Assembly (NCBI GenBank): GCA_002291955.1
Contig: DBBA01000056.1
Location: 1 to 7,959, forward strand
Direction: 5' to 3'
Length of the DNA stretch: 7,959 nucleotides
Source of the DNA: Rhodobacteraceae bacterium UBA996
GTDB lineage: Bacteria; Pseudomonadota; Alphaproteobacteria; Rhodobacterales; Rhodobacteraceae
The notes beneath the pieces are model-generated. The model saw only the letters and a program-made list of their open reading frames with translations, made no database searches and was not told where the DNA came from. A program made the position numbers and the translations under genes. Shown piece after piece: positions 1-5,506 of this stretch; the first letter of the stretch is position 1, and the number at the start of each line of letters is the position of its first letter.

Positions 1-471
1 CGCACGGCCGCCGAGGCGCGGGCGCGGGTGCGCGACATGCTGGCGCGCGTGCGGATCGACGATCCCGACAGGGTGGCAGCCTTGTATCCGCATCAGGTGT
101 CGGGCGGCATGGGGCAGCGGGCGATGATCGCGATGATGCTGGCCCCCGAGCCCGACATCCTGATCGCGGACGAGCCCACATCCGCGCTGGATGTCAGCGT
201 GCAGGCGCAGGTGATCGACCTGATCGACGGGCTGATCCGCGAGACGGGGATGGGGCTGATCCTGATCTCGCATGACCTCGCGCTGGTGTCCCGCGCCTGC
301 GACCGGATCCTGGTGATGAACGCAGGGCAAGTGGTCGAGGAATGCCGCGCGGCGGACCTGTCGCGGGCCACGCATCCCTATACGCGGGGGCTTCTGGCAT
401 CCGTGCCGCGGATGGACGAGACGCGGGCGGTGCTGCCGACGCTGGACCGCAGCGCCTGGGCGGGGACGTGA
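1..471 (+). CDS. ABC importer ATPase, peptide/nickel class (DppD/OppD-like), 3' part only
   Basis: This gene runs in from the left edge, and its last 156 codons are present. It is the nucleotide-binding subunit of a binding-protein-dependent importer and would sit on the cytoplasmic face of a permease pair, hydrolysing ATP to drive uptake. Counting from the first visible residue, the signature motif VSGGMGQR is at 33-40, Walker B ILIADE at 53-58 followed by the D-loop SALD, and the switch histidine is H91 (LISHD). HPY at 125-127 marks the C-terminal oligopeptide/dipeptide-transporter extension. Walker A and the Q-loop lie before the window. The SGGM form of the signature is typical of the DppD/OppD partner rather than DppF/OppF. 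It ends with TGA at 469-471, one base before the next ATPase starts, so the two probably form a heterodimer. The substrate cannot be read from an ATPase; peptides, nickel, sugars and opines are all used by this class. Confidence 0.93.
   Translation, partial: RTAAEARARVRDMLARVRIDDPDRVAALYPHQVSGGMGQRAMIAMMLAPEPDILIADEPTSALDVSVQAQVIDLIDGLIRETGMGLILISHDLALVSRACDRILVMNAGQVVEECRAADLSRATHPYTRGLLASVPRMDETRAVLPTLDRSAWAGT
168..207 (+). repeat. 40-base segment repeated at 952-991
   Basis: This segment encodes the Walker B and D-loop of the first ATPase. It matches 952-991 in the second ATPase at 38 of 40 bases, including a 21-base identical run at the 3' end. The two copies lie in the same codon register. 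Confidence 0.85.
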
Positions 472-472
472 C

Positions 473-1213
473 GTGGACGCGCTGACCCTGCAAGGCGTGC
501 GCATCGGCTACAACGGGCGCACCGTGGTGCCCCGGCTGGACCTGACCGTGGCGACGGGCGAAAGTTTCGGGCTGGTGGGCGAATCCGGGTCGGGCAAGTC
601 CACGGTCCTGCGCGCAATTGCCGGGCTGGGGGCCGACTGGACCGGCCGGATCGAGGTGCTGGGCGCCCCGCGTGCCCACCGCCGCGACCGGGATTTCGCG
701 CGGCGCTGCCAGATGGTGTTCCAGGACCCCTATGGCTCGCTTCACCCGCGCAAGACGGTCGATGACACGCTGGCCGAGCCGCTGGCGATCCACGGGATCG
801 GCGACCGGGGGGCCCGCGTGGAAGCCATGCTGGCCGCCGTGGGGCTGGACCGGCGGTTCCGCTTCCGCTTTCCGCACCAGCTGTCGGGCGGGCAGCGGCA
901 GCGGGTGGCGATTGCGCGGGCGCTGATGCTTGAACCCCGCGTGCTGCTGCTGGACGAGCCCACGTCCGCACTGGATGTCAGCGTGCAGGCGGAGATCCTC
1001 AACCTGCTCAAGCGGCTGCGGGCCGAGCAGGGGCTGACCTACCTCTTGGTGACCCACAACCTGCCCGTGGTGGCGTTCCTGTGCGACCGGGTGGGGATCA
1101 TGCGCGCGGGCGAACTGGTCGAGGTGGCGCCGGTCGACGCGCTGCGGCACGGGCGGTTCACGCACCCTTACGCGCAGGAACTGTTCGCGGCGTCCGGAGG
1201 GGGTGTGCAATGA
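473..1213 (+). CDS. ABC importer ATPase, peptide/nickel class (DppF/OppF-like)
   Basis: This is a complete 246-residue ATPase, the second nucleotide-binding subunit of the importer. All catalytic elements are visible: Walker A GESGSGKST at 36-44, Q-loop Q84 in VFQDPYGSLHPR, signature LSGGQ at 137-141, Walker B VLLLDE at 157-162 and switch histidine H195 (LLVTHN). HPY at 231-233 starts a very short C-terminal extension, so the protein is shorter than typical 300-plus-residue DppF/OppF proteins and is closer to compact NikE/DppF-type subunits. I chose the GTG at 473 because it lies directly after the upstream stop, is preceded by the G-rich stretch 462-465, and gives the usual short lead-in to the first beta strand. 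The stop overlaps the ATG of the GAF gene. Membrane permeases and the binding protein are not in the window, so the substrate is unknown. Confidence 0.95.
   Translation: MDALTLQGVRIGYNGRTVVPRLDLTVATGESFGLVGESGSGKSTVLRAIAGLGADWTGRIEVLGAPRAHRRDRDFARRCQMVFQDPYGSLHPRKTVDDTLAEPLAIHGIGDRGARVEAMLAAVGLDRRFRFRFPHQLSGGQRQRVAIARALMLEPRVLLLDEPTSALDVSVQAEILNLLKRLRAEQGLTYLLVTHNLPVVAFLCDRVGIMRAGELVEVAPVDALRHGRFTHPYAQELFAASGGGVQ
952..991 (+). repeat. 40-base segment repeated at 168-207
   Basis: This is the second copy of the near-identical Walker B/D-loop segment, inside the second ATPase. The two differences are both third-position changes (ACA to ACG and GCG to GCA). Confidence 0.85.
1196..1203 (+). promoter_or_regulatory. 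ribosome binding site that fixes the GAF gene start
   Basis: GGAGGGGG lies six bases before ATG 1210, inside the last codons of the upstream ATPase. Together with the ATGA overlap it decides the start against earlier in-frame codons and suggests translational coupling. Confidence 0.75.
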
Positions 1214-1698
1214 CCGACGATGCAGCGGCGCTGGAGGCGTTCGACCGGGCACTGGCGGCGGCCGATGGCCCGGAGGCGGCGTTCGCCGCGCTGGAACGGC
1301 TGGCGCAGGCCACGGTCGGGGTGCGGCTGTTCACGGTGATGGCTCTGGATCACCCCGCGATGCTGGCGCGGCGGGCGTACACCAGCCACCCGATGGAGTA
1401 TCCCACGTCCGGCACCAAGCCGATCGAGCCGAACCCCTGGTTTGCCCGGGTGGTCGAGGGGCGCGCAACCTTTGTCGCCAATACGCTCGCCGACATCGCG
1501 CAGGTGTTCCCCGACCATGCGCTGATCGGGTCGCTCGGCTGCGGGGCGGTGATCAACCTGCCGGTGGTGGCGGGGGATCGGGTGATCGGCACCGTCAACC
1601 TGCTGGATGCCGCGGGCCGCTATACGCCCGCGGTCGCGGCGCGGGCCGAGGCGGTGCTGGCAGAGCCCGCGGCGCGGGTGCTGGCGCAGGGTCGCTAG
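1210..1698 (+). CDS. stand-alone GAF-domain protein
   Basis: This small soluble protein of 162 residues is almost entirely one GAF domain. The visible GAF pattern includes strand LFTVMALD (40-47), the central segment FVANTLADIAQVFPDH (88-103), the GCGAVINLPVV strand (110-120) and the closing VIGTVNLLD (126-133). There is no output domain, transmembrane segment or signal peptide, so it is probably a cytoplasmic ligand sensor or a partner of another protein. A single cysteine, C111, is present. The cysteine-rich pattern of free-methionine-(R)-sulfoxide reductase GAF enzymes is absent, so I do not call it that. The start is firm: ATG 1210-1212 overlaps the stop of the upstream ATPase (ATGA), and a strong GGAGGGGG ribosome site lies at 1196-1203. 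The open frame extends further upstream, but only over the ATPase gene. Co-translation with the importer suggests it responds to the imported compound or a product of it; that is inference. Confidence 0.85.
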   Translation: MTDDAAALEAFDRALAAADGPEAAFAALERLAQATVGVRLFTVMALDHPAMLARRAYTSHPMEYPTSGTKPIEPNPWFARVVEGRATFVANTLADIAQVFPDHALIGSLGCGAVINLPVVAGDRVIGTVNLLDAAGRYTPAVAARAEAVLAEPAARVLAQGR

Positions 1699-1716
1699 TC
1701 CGCCCCGGGGGTCCTG

Positions 1717-2427
1717 TCAGGCCGGCGCAAAGGCCGCCGCCAGCGCAATCTCGACCATGTCGGCGAAGGTGCGTTCGCGATCCTCGGCCGGCAGCGCCTC
1801 GCCCGTGATCAGGTGGTCGCTGATCGTCAGGACCGACAGGGCGCGCACCCCGTAGCGGGCGGCGAGGATGTAGAGCTCGGCCGTCTCCATCTCGACGGCC
1901 AGAACCCCGTGCCGGGTCAGGATCTGGGTCAGGTCGGCACGCTCGTCATAGAAGGTGTCGGACGAGAAGATGCCGCCCACATGGCTGCGCGTGCCCCGGG
2001 TGCGGGCGGCCGACACGGCCGCGGCCAGCAGCCCGAAGTCGGCGTGCGGCGCATAGGACAGGTCGCGCAGCATGGTCGAGGACGGGGTCGAGACCGTGGT
2101 GGCCGCCATCGCCAGCACCACGTCGCGGATCGCCACATGGGGCTGCATCGCCCCGGCCGACCCGATGCGGATCAGGGTCTTCGCGCCATAGTCGCGGATC
2201 AGCTCGTTGGCATAGATCGACATGGACGGCATCCCCATGCCCGAGGCATGGATCGTCACGCGGTGACCCTGCCATGTGCCGGTGAAGGCCAGCATGCCCC
2301 GCACCCGGTTCACGCAGACGGCGTCCTGCAGGAACTTCCCCGCCGCCCATTCCGCGCGCAGGGGATCGCCCGGCATCAGCACGGTTTCCGCAATCTCGCC
2401 CGGCTTCGCCCCGATGTGGAATGTCAT
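1717..2427 (-). CDS. deoD: purine nucleoside phosphorylase, DeoD (hexameric) type
   Basis: This enzyme cleaves purine ribo- and deoxyribonucleosides with phosphate to the free base and (deoxy)ribose-1-phosphate in the cytoplasm, for purine salvage. At 236 residues it matches the DeoD length (about 239 in E. coli) and aligns with it end to end. Visible family residues are H4 (contributed across the subunit interface), MPGDPLR at 18-24, R43, RIGS at 87-90 for phosphate, VEME at 178-181 for ribose, and D204 with R217, the pair that protonates the base. The start at 2427 puts H4 in its expected place and is preceded in the mRNA by a G-rich stretch. It is the last gene of the minus-strand group, 18 bases after the acetyltransferase, and its stop is 18 bases from the stop of the convergent GAF gene. 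No clear stem with a T-run is seen between them. Confidence 0.96.
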   Translation of the reverse strand: MTFHIGAKPGEIAETVLMPGDPLRAEWAAGKFLQDAVCVNRVRGMLAFTGTWQGHRVTIHASGMGMPSMSIYANELIRDYGAKTLIRIGSAGAMQPHVAIRDVVLAMAATTVSTPSSTMLRDLSYAPHADFGLLAAAVSAARTRGTRSHVGGIFSSDTFYDERADLTQILTRHGVLAVEMETAELYILAARYGVRALSVLTISDHLITGEALPAEDRERTFADMVEIALAAAFAPA

Positions 2428-2445
2428 GTCCGCCCCCCGCTGGTG

Positions 2446-2895
2446 TCAGCGGCTGTATTTCACGAAGGGCGTCACCTTGGCCACCCGGTCGTACAGCCGC
2501 CGGGCGGTCGCGTTGAAGTCCTGGGTCATCCAGTAGACGGCGGGGGTGCCGCGGCGGTCGGCTTCGGCATAGACCGCCTCGATCAGGGCGCGCCCGGCGC
2601 CGGTGCCGCGGGCACCTTCGTCCACGTACAGGTCCTGCAGGTAGCAGACCTGCTCCAGCCGCCAGTTGTGCGCGTGCCAGATCACATGGACCAATCCCAC
2701 CAGCCGCCCGCCGGTTTCGGCGACCAGGCACAGGCGGTCTGTCACGGCGGGATCAAGGTTGCGGGCAAACGTGGCGGCATAGACCGCCTCGGGCAATTCG
2801 GTCTCGTAGAAATCCAGATAGGCGCGCCACAACCGGCGCCATTCGGCCTCGTCCGATGCGGCAAGGGGGCGGATTGCGACAGGCGCAGACTTCAT
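2446..2895 (-). CDS. GNAT-family N-acetyltransferase
   Basis: This 149-residue single-domain GNAT enzyme transfers an acetyl group from acetyl-CoA to an amine whose identity is not evident. The acetyl-CoA pyrophosphate loop is clear in motif A: YLQDLYVDEGARGTGAGRAL at about 86-104, with the R96-G97-x-G-x-G101 core. The N-terminal AIRPL strand is the usual GNAT opening, and YWMTQDFNATARRLYDRV near 121-138 is motif B, with its typical N-x-x-A-x-x-LY. I chose ATG at 2895 because it gives the normal short lead before the first strand and stays clear of the upstream hns gene; the frame is open further upstream but has no better start. The ribosome site is weak, which fits reinitiation after hns 35 bases upstream. 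It sits between hns and deoD on the same strand and is probably cotranscribed. Small-molecule and protein substrates are both possible. Confidence 0.9.
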   Translation of the reverse strand: MKSAPVAIRPLAASDEAEWRRLWRAYLDFYETELPEAVYAATFARNLDPAVTDRLCLVAETGGRLVGLVHVIWHAHNWRLEQVCYLQDLYVDEGARGTGAGRALIEAVYAEADRRGTPAVYWMTQDFNATARRLYDRVAKVTPFVKYSR

Positions 2896-2930
2896 GGGTG
2901 CATCCGTCGCAATACCGCCATCGCCCCAGG

Positions 2931-3266
2931 TCAGATCGCGAAATCGCCCAGCGATTTCCCGGCCTTCAGCCCGTCCTTGATCCAGCCCGGCTGGCGCCCG
3001 CGGCCGGTCCAGGTCTGCGACGGATTGGCGGGGTTGTGGTACTTCGCCTCGCCGGTCTTTGCGGCCTTGCGCCCGCGCGATTTCGGCGCAGCAGCGCCGC
3101 CGCCGACCACCTCGTCCAGCGAGAAGCCCAGGGCGCGCACGGCCTCTTCGGCGGCCTTGCGGGCTTCGGCCAGTTTCCGGGAGTCGAGCGACGCAAGCGC
3201 CTTGTCGATATCGCTGCGCAGCTTTTCCAGGTCGCCACGCGACATGGAATGAAGGTCGATGGACAT
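2931..3266 (-). CDS. H-NS family nucleoid protein (HvrA-like)
   Basis: This 111-residue DNA-binding protein is of the alphaproteobacterial H-NS type, related to HvrA of Rhodobacter capsulatus. Residues 8-46 form a charged, alanine-rich heptad-like helix expected to be the oligomerisation coiled coil. Residues 52-72 are a flexible Gly/Ala and Lys/Arg linker (KSRGRKAAK). The DNA-binding module is KYHNPANPSQTWTGRGRQPGW at 75-95, with the T-W-T-G-R-G-R loop at 85-91 that contacts the minor groove in H-NS proteins. Such proteins bind A+T-rich, curved DNA and modulate many promoters. The ATG at 3266 has a GGAGAA ribosome site eight bases before it (plus-strand 3275-3280); the in-frame ATG seven codons later has none as good. 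It is first in the minus-strand group ahead of the acetyltransferase and deoD. The HvrA link rests on family resemblance; which genes it controls here is unknown. Confidence 0.93.
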   Translation of the reverse strand: MSIDLHSMSRGDLEKLRSDIDKALASLDSRKLAEARKAAEEAVRALGFSLDEVVGGGAAAPKSRGRKAAKTGEAKYHNPANPSQTWTGRGRQPGWIKDGLKAGKSLGDFAI

Positions 3267-3289
3267 TCTTGTTCTCCGTTTCTGCCCTT

Positions 3290-3310
3290 GGAAAGGGAGT
3301 GGACCTTTCC
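3290..3310 (-). repeat. hairpin in the hns mRNA leader
   Basis: GGAAAGG (3290-3296) and CCTTTCC (3304-3310) can pair as a perfect 7-bp stem with a 7-base loop. It would sit at the very 5' end of the hns transcript if the proposed promoter is right. A competing 5-bp stem (3285-3289 with 3293-3297) shares bases with it. Confidence 0.4.
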
Positions 3311-3317
3311 GCGAAAC

Positions 3318-3345
3318 AGCATAGACCCGGATTGCGGATTTGCAA
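3318..3345 (-). promoter_or_regulatory. candidate sigma70-type promoter for hns
   Basis: Read on the minus strand, a TTGCAA -35 box (3340-3345) and a TATGCT -10 box (3318-3323) are separated by 16 bases, each matching four of six consensus positions. A start near 3311 would give a leader of about 45 bases before the hns ATG. The call rests on pattern only. Confidence 0.4.
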
Positions 3346-3349
3346 TCCG
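3328..3349. repeat. 8-bp inverted repeat overlapping the hns -35 region
   Basis: CGGATTGC (3328-3335) and GCAATCCG (3342-3349) form a perfect 8-bp dyad around a 6-base centre. It lies 38 bases past the ecm stop and over the proposed hns -35 box. No T-run follows on either strand, so it does not look like a simple intrinsic terminator of ecm. An operator for hns, possibly autoregulatory, is the alternative I favour. Confidence 0.55.
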
Positions 3350-3386
3350 TGCCGCAACGGCAGCCTGCGCGGGAATTGGCCGATCG

Positions 3387-5369
3387 CTATTCGGCGGCCG
3401 CGGCGCGGCCCGGATCGGCCAGCGTCACGATATCGCCCATGATCCGGTTCATCTCGTAATCCTTGGGCGTATAGACCGCCGCCACCCCGAATTCCCGCAG
3501 GCGCGCCGCATCGTCGTCGGGAATGATCCCGCCCACGACGACGGGCAGGTCACCGTGCCCGGCTGCCCGCAGCCGCACCATCAGGTCCTGAAGCAGCGCC
3601 ATGTGCGAGCCGGACAGGATCGACAGGCCAAGCACATGCGGGCGCTCCTCCTCGACCTGCGCGACGATCTCCTCGGGCGTCAGGCGGATGCCGGCATAGG
3701 CGATGTCCATGCCGCAGTCCCGCGCGCGGGCGACGATCTGCTCGGCGCCGTTGGAATGGCCGTCGAGCCCCGGCTTGCCCATCAGGAACTTGAGCCTGCG
3801 TCCCAGCCGCGTGCTGACGGCATCGACCGCCTCGCGCAGGGGATCGAGCCCCTCGGTCCGGTTCGACGGTGCGCGCGACACGCCGGTGGGCGCGCGATAC
3901 TGGCCGAACACCTCGCGGATCACCGCGCCCCATTCGCCTGTCGTGACGCCTGCCTTGGCCGCCGCAATCGACGGCGGCATGAGGTTCGCGCCACTGCGGG
4001 CGGCAGACCGCAGCGCGGCGAGGGCGGCCTCGACGGCCCCCTCGTCGCGGGCCCCGCGCCACGCCGCCAGCCTTGCGATCTGGTCGGCCTCGGCTTGCCG
4101 ATCGGCGACCATGATCGCGTCCTCCCCGGCCGTCAGGGGCGAGGGCTCGCCCGCCTGCCAGCGGTTCACGCCGACGACGACGGTCGCCCCCGTCTCGATC
4201 CGGGCGATGCGTTCCGCATTGGCCTCGACCAGGCGCGATTTCATGTACTCGATGGCCGCGACCGCCCCGCCCATCCCGTCGATGAGCGCGAGTTCCGCCC
4301 GCGCACCCGCCTTCAGGTCCTCGACCTTGGCGGCCACGGCCGGGTTGCCGTCGAACAGGTCACCGTATTCCAGCAGGTCGGTTTCATAGGCCAGGACCTG
4401 CTGCATCCGGAGCGACCATTGCTGGTCCCAGGGGCGCGGCAGGCCCAGCGCCTCGTTCCAGGCAGGCAGTTGCACGGCCCGCGCACGGGCCTTTTTCGAC
4501 AGCGTCACCGCCAGCATTTCCAGAAGGATGCGGTAGACGTTGTTCTCGGGCTGCTGTTCGGTCAGGCCCAGCGAATTGACCTGCACGCCGTAGCGGAAAC
4601 GGCGGTATTTCGGGTCGGTCACGCCATAGCGGCCCTCGCAGATCTCGTCCCACAGATCGACGAAGGCGCGCATCTTGCACATCTCGGTGACGAAGCGGAT
4701 GCCCGCGTTCACGAAGAAGGAAATCCGCCCGACCATCTCGGGGAAATGCGCGGGCGGCACCTTGCCCTTCAGGTCGTCGAGCACGGCGCAGGCCGTGGCC
4801 AGCGCGAATGCCAGTTCCTGTTCCGGCGTCGCCCCCGCTTCCTGCAGGTGATAGGAGCAGACGTTCATCGGGTTCCATTTCGGCAGGAATTCCCGCGTGA
4901 ATGCCGCGACATCGGTGATCATCCGCAGGGATGGCGCGGGCGGGCAGATGTAGGTGCCGCGCGACAGGTATTCCTTGATGATGTCGTTCTGCACCGTGCC
5001 CTGCAGGGCCGACACATCCGCCCCCTGCTCCTCGGCCACCGCGATGTACAGCGCCAGAAGCCAGGGCGCGGTCGCGTTGATCGTCATCGACGTGTTCATC
5101 CGGTCGAGCGGGATGTCGGCAAACAGCGTCCGCATGTCGCCCAGATGGGCAATCGGCACGCCGACCTTGCCGACCTCGCCCCGGGCAAGGACATGGTCGC
5201 TGTCATAGCCCGTCTGGGTCGGCAGGTCGAAGGCGACCGACAGCCCGGTCTGCCCCTTGGCGAGGTTGCCCCGATACAGCGCGTTGGACGCCGCGGCGGT
5301 GGAATGGCCCGCATAGGTGCGGAACAGCCAGGGGTCGTCGCGCTTGGGGTCCGGGCGGGTGTCGGTCAT
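3387..5369 (-). CDS. ecm: ethylmalonyl-CoA mutase (coenzyme B12-dependent)
   Basis: Ecm converts (2R)-ethylmalonyl-CoA to (2S)-methylsuccinyl-CoA by a radical carbon-skeleton rearrangement in the ethylmalonyl-CoA pathway. The 660 residues match the single-chain MeaA/Ecm subfamily of methylmalonyl-CoA mutases. The catalytic barrel covers roughly residues 10-510, opening with WLFRTYAGHSTA and GLSVAFDLPTQTGYDSDH, followed by TSMTINATAPWLLALY and QEAGATPEQELAFALATA. The cobalamin domain covers roughly 520-650, with base-off binding motif D536-G-H538-S-N-G, then LSILSGSH and VVGGIIP. The near-identity I recall with Rhodobacter Ecm across the substrate domain favours ethylmalonyl-CoA over methylmalonyl-CoA. 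The ATG at 5369 has GAGG (plus-strand about 5376-5379) six bases upstream. It is divergent from the acyltransferase, and ccr, the preceding pathway enzyme, is the next gene but one. A few databases label such proteins meaA or methylmalonyl-CoA mutase. Confidence 0.95.
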   Translation of the reverse strand: MTDTRPDPKRDDPWLFRTYAGHSTAAASNALYRGNLAKGQTGLSVAFDLPTQTGYDSDHVLARGEVGKVGVPIAHLGDMRTLFADIPLDRMNTSMTINATAPWLLALYIAVAEEQGADVSALQGTVQNDIIKEYLSRGTYICPPAPSLRMITDVAAFTREFLPKWNPMNVCSYHLQEAGATPEQELAFALATACAVLDDLKGKVPPAHFPEMVGRISFFVNAGIRFVTEMCKMRAFVDLWDEICEGRYGVTDPKYRRFRYGVQVNSLGLTEQQPENNVYRILLEMLAVTLSKKARARAVQLPAWNEALGLPRPWDQQWSLRMQQVLAYETDLLEYGDLFDGNPAVAAKVEDLKAGARAELALIDGMGGAVAAIEYMKSRLVEANAERIARIETGATVVVGVNRWQAGEPSPLTAGEDAIMVADRQAEADQIARLAAWRGARDEGAVEAALAALRSAARSGANLMPPSIAAAKAGVTTGEWGAVIREVFGQYRAPTGVSRAPSNRTEGLDPLREAVDAVSTRLGRRLKFLMGKPGLDGHSNGAEQIVARARDCGMDIAYAGIRLTPEEIVAQVEEERPHVLGLSILSGSHMALLQDLMVRLRAAGHGDLPVVVGGIIPDDDAARLREFGVAAVYTPKDYEMNRIMGDIVTLADPGRAAAAE

Positions 5370-5414
5370 GGCGGCCTCGCGACTCAGGTTGGCGCAAGAA
5401 TATTACGCAGGGCG

Positions 5415-5445
5415 CGGTATGCGCGACAGGACATGTCGCTGTCAA
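5415..5445 (-). promoter_or_regulatory. candidate ecm promoter with a palindrome in its spacer
   Basis: On the minus strand a perfect TTGACA -35 box (5440-5445) lies upstream of ecm. The best-placed -10 is weak: CATACC (5416-5421) at an 18-base spacing. A second A+T-rich -10-like stretch, TAATAT (5400-5405), has no good -35 at the proper distance. The exact -10 is unsettled. Confidence 0.35.
5423..5443. repeat. dyad in the ecm/acyltransferase intergenic region
   Basis: GACATGTC (5430-5437) is a perfect 8-bp palindrome. It is flanked by GACAG (5425-5429) and CTGTC (5439-5443), a second set of arms offset by half a base; GCGACA (5423-5428) and TGTCGC (5434-5439) can also pair. It lies within the proposed ecm promoter spacer and upstream of the divergent acyltransferase, so it could be an operator for either gene. 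No known regulator is recognised. Confidence 0.45.
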
Positions 5446-5493
5446 TTCGCCGCATTGCGGCATGGCCGGATGGACGGCGCGGGTGCTTCCTGA

Positions 5494-5498
5494 AAGGG
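5494..5498 (+). promoter_or_regulatory. ribosome binding site that fixes the acyltransferase start
   Basis: AAGGG sits eight bases before ATG 5507. The earlier in-frame ATG at 5462 has no purine-rich site before it and would add 15 residues ahead of the membrane anchor, so 5507 is preferred. Confidence 0.6.
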
Positions 5499-5506
5499 TG
5501 GCGGCG

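Noticed and set aside
194..1252. Minus-strand open frame of 352 codons opposite the ATPases
   Set aside because: The plus strand carries two ABC ATPases with all expected motifs; this frame shows none.
1210..1698. GAF protein as free-methionine-(R)-sulfoxide reductase
   Set aside because: Only one cysteine is present, and the conserved multi-cysteine active-site pattern of that enzyme is missing.
1699..1721. Possible bidirectional terminator between the GAF gene and deoD
   Set aside because: CCCCGGGG (1703-1710) and CCTGTCAGG (1713-1721) are small palindromes without a loop of sensible size or a T-run, so they do not support an intrinsic terminator.
1813..3252. Plus-strand open frame of 479 codons opposite deoD, gnat and hns
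   Set aside because: It crosses three genes with clear family motifs on the other strand, and its composition is that of antisense translation.
5449..5461. Small hairpin GCCGC-ATT-GCGGC upstream of the acyltransferase
   Set aside because: Five pairs of G/C in G+C-rich DNA arise readily by chance, and no promoter or T-run is attached.
5462..5506. Earlier ATG start for the acyltransferase
   Set aside because: There is no ribosome site before 5462, while AAGGG lies at the right distance before 5507. The extra residues add nothing recognisable.
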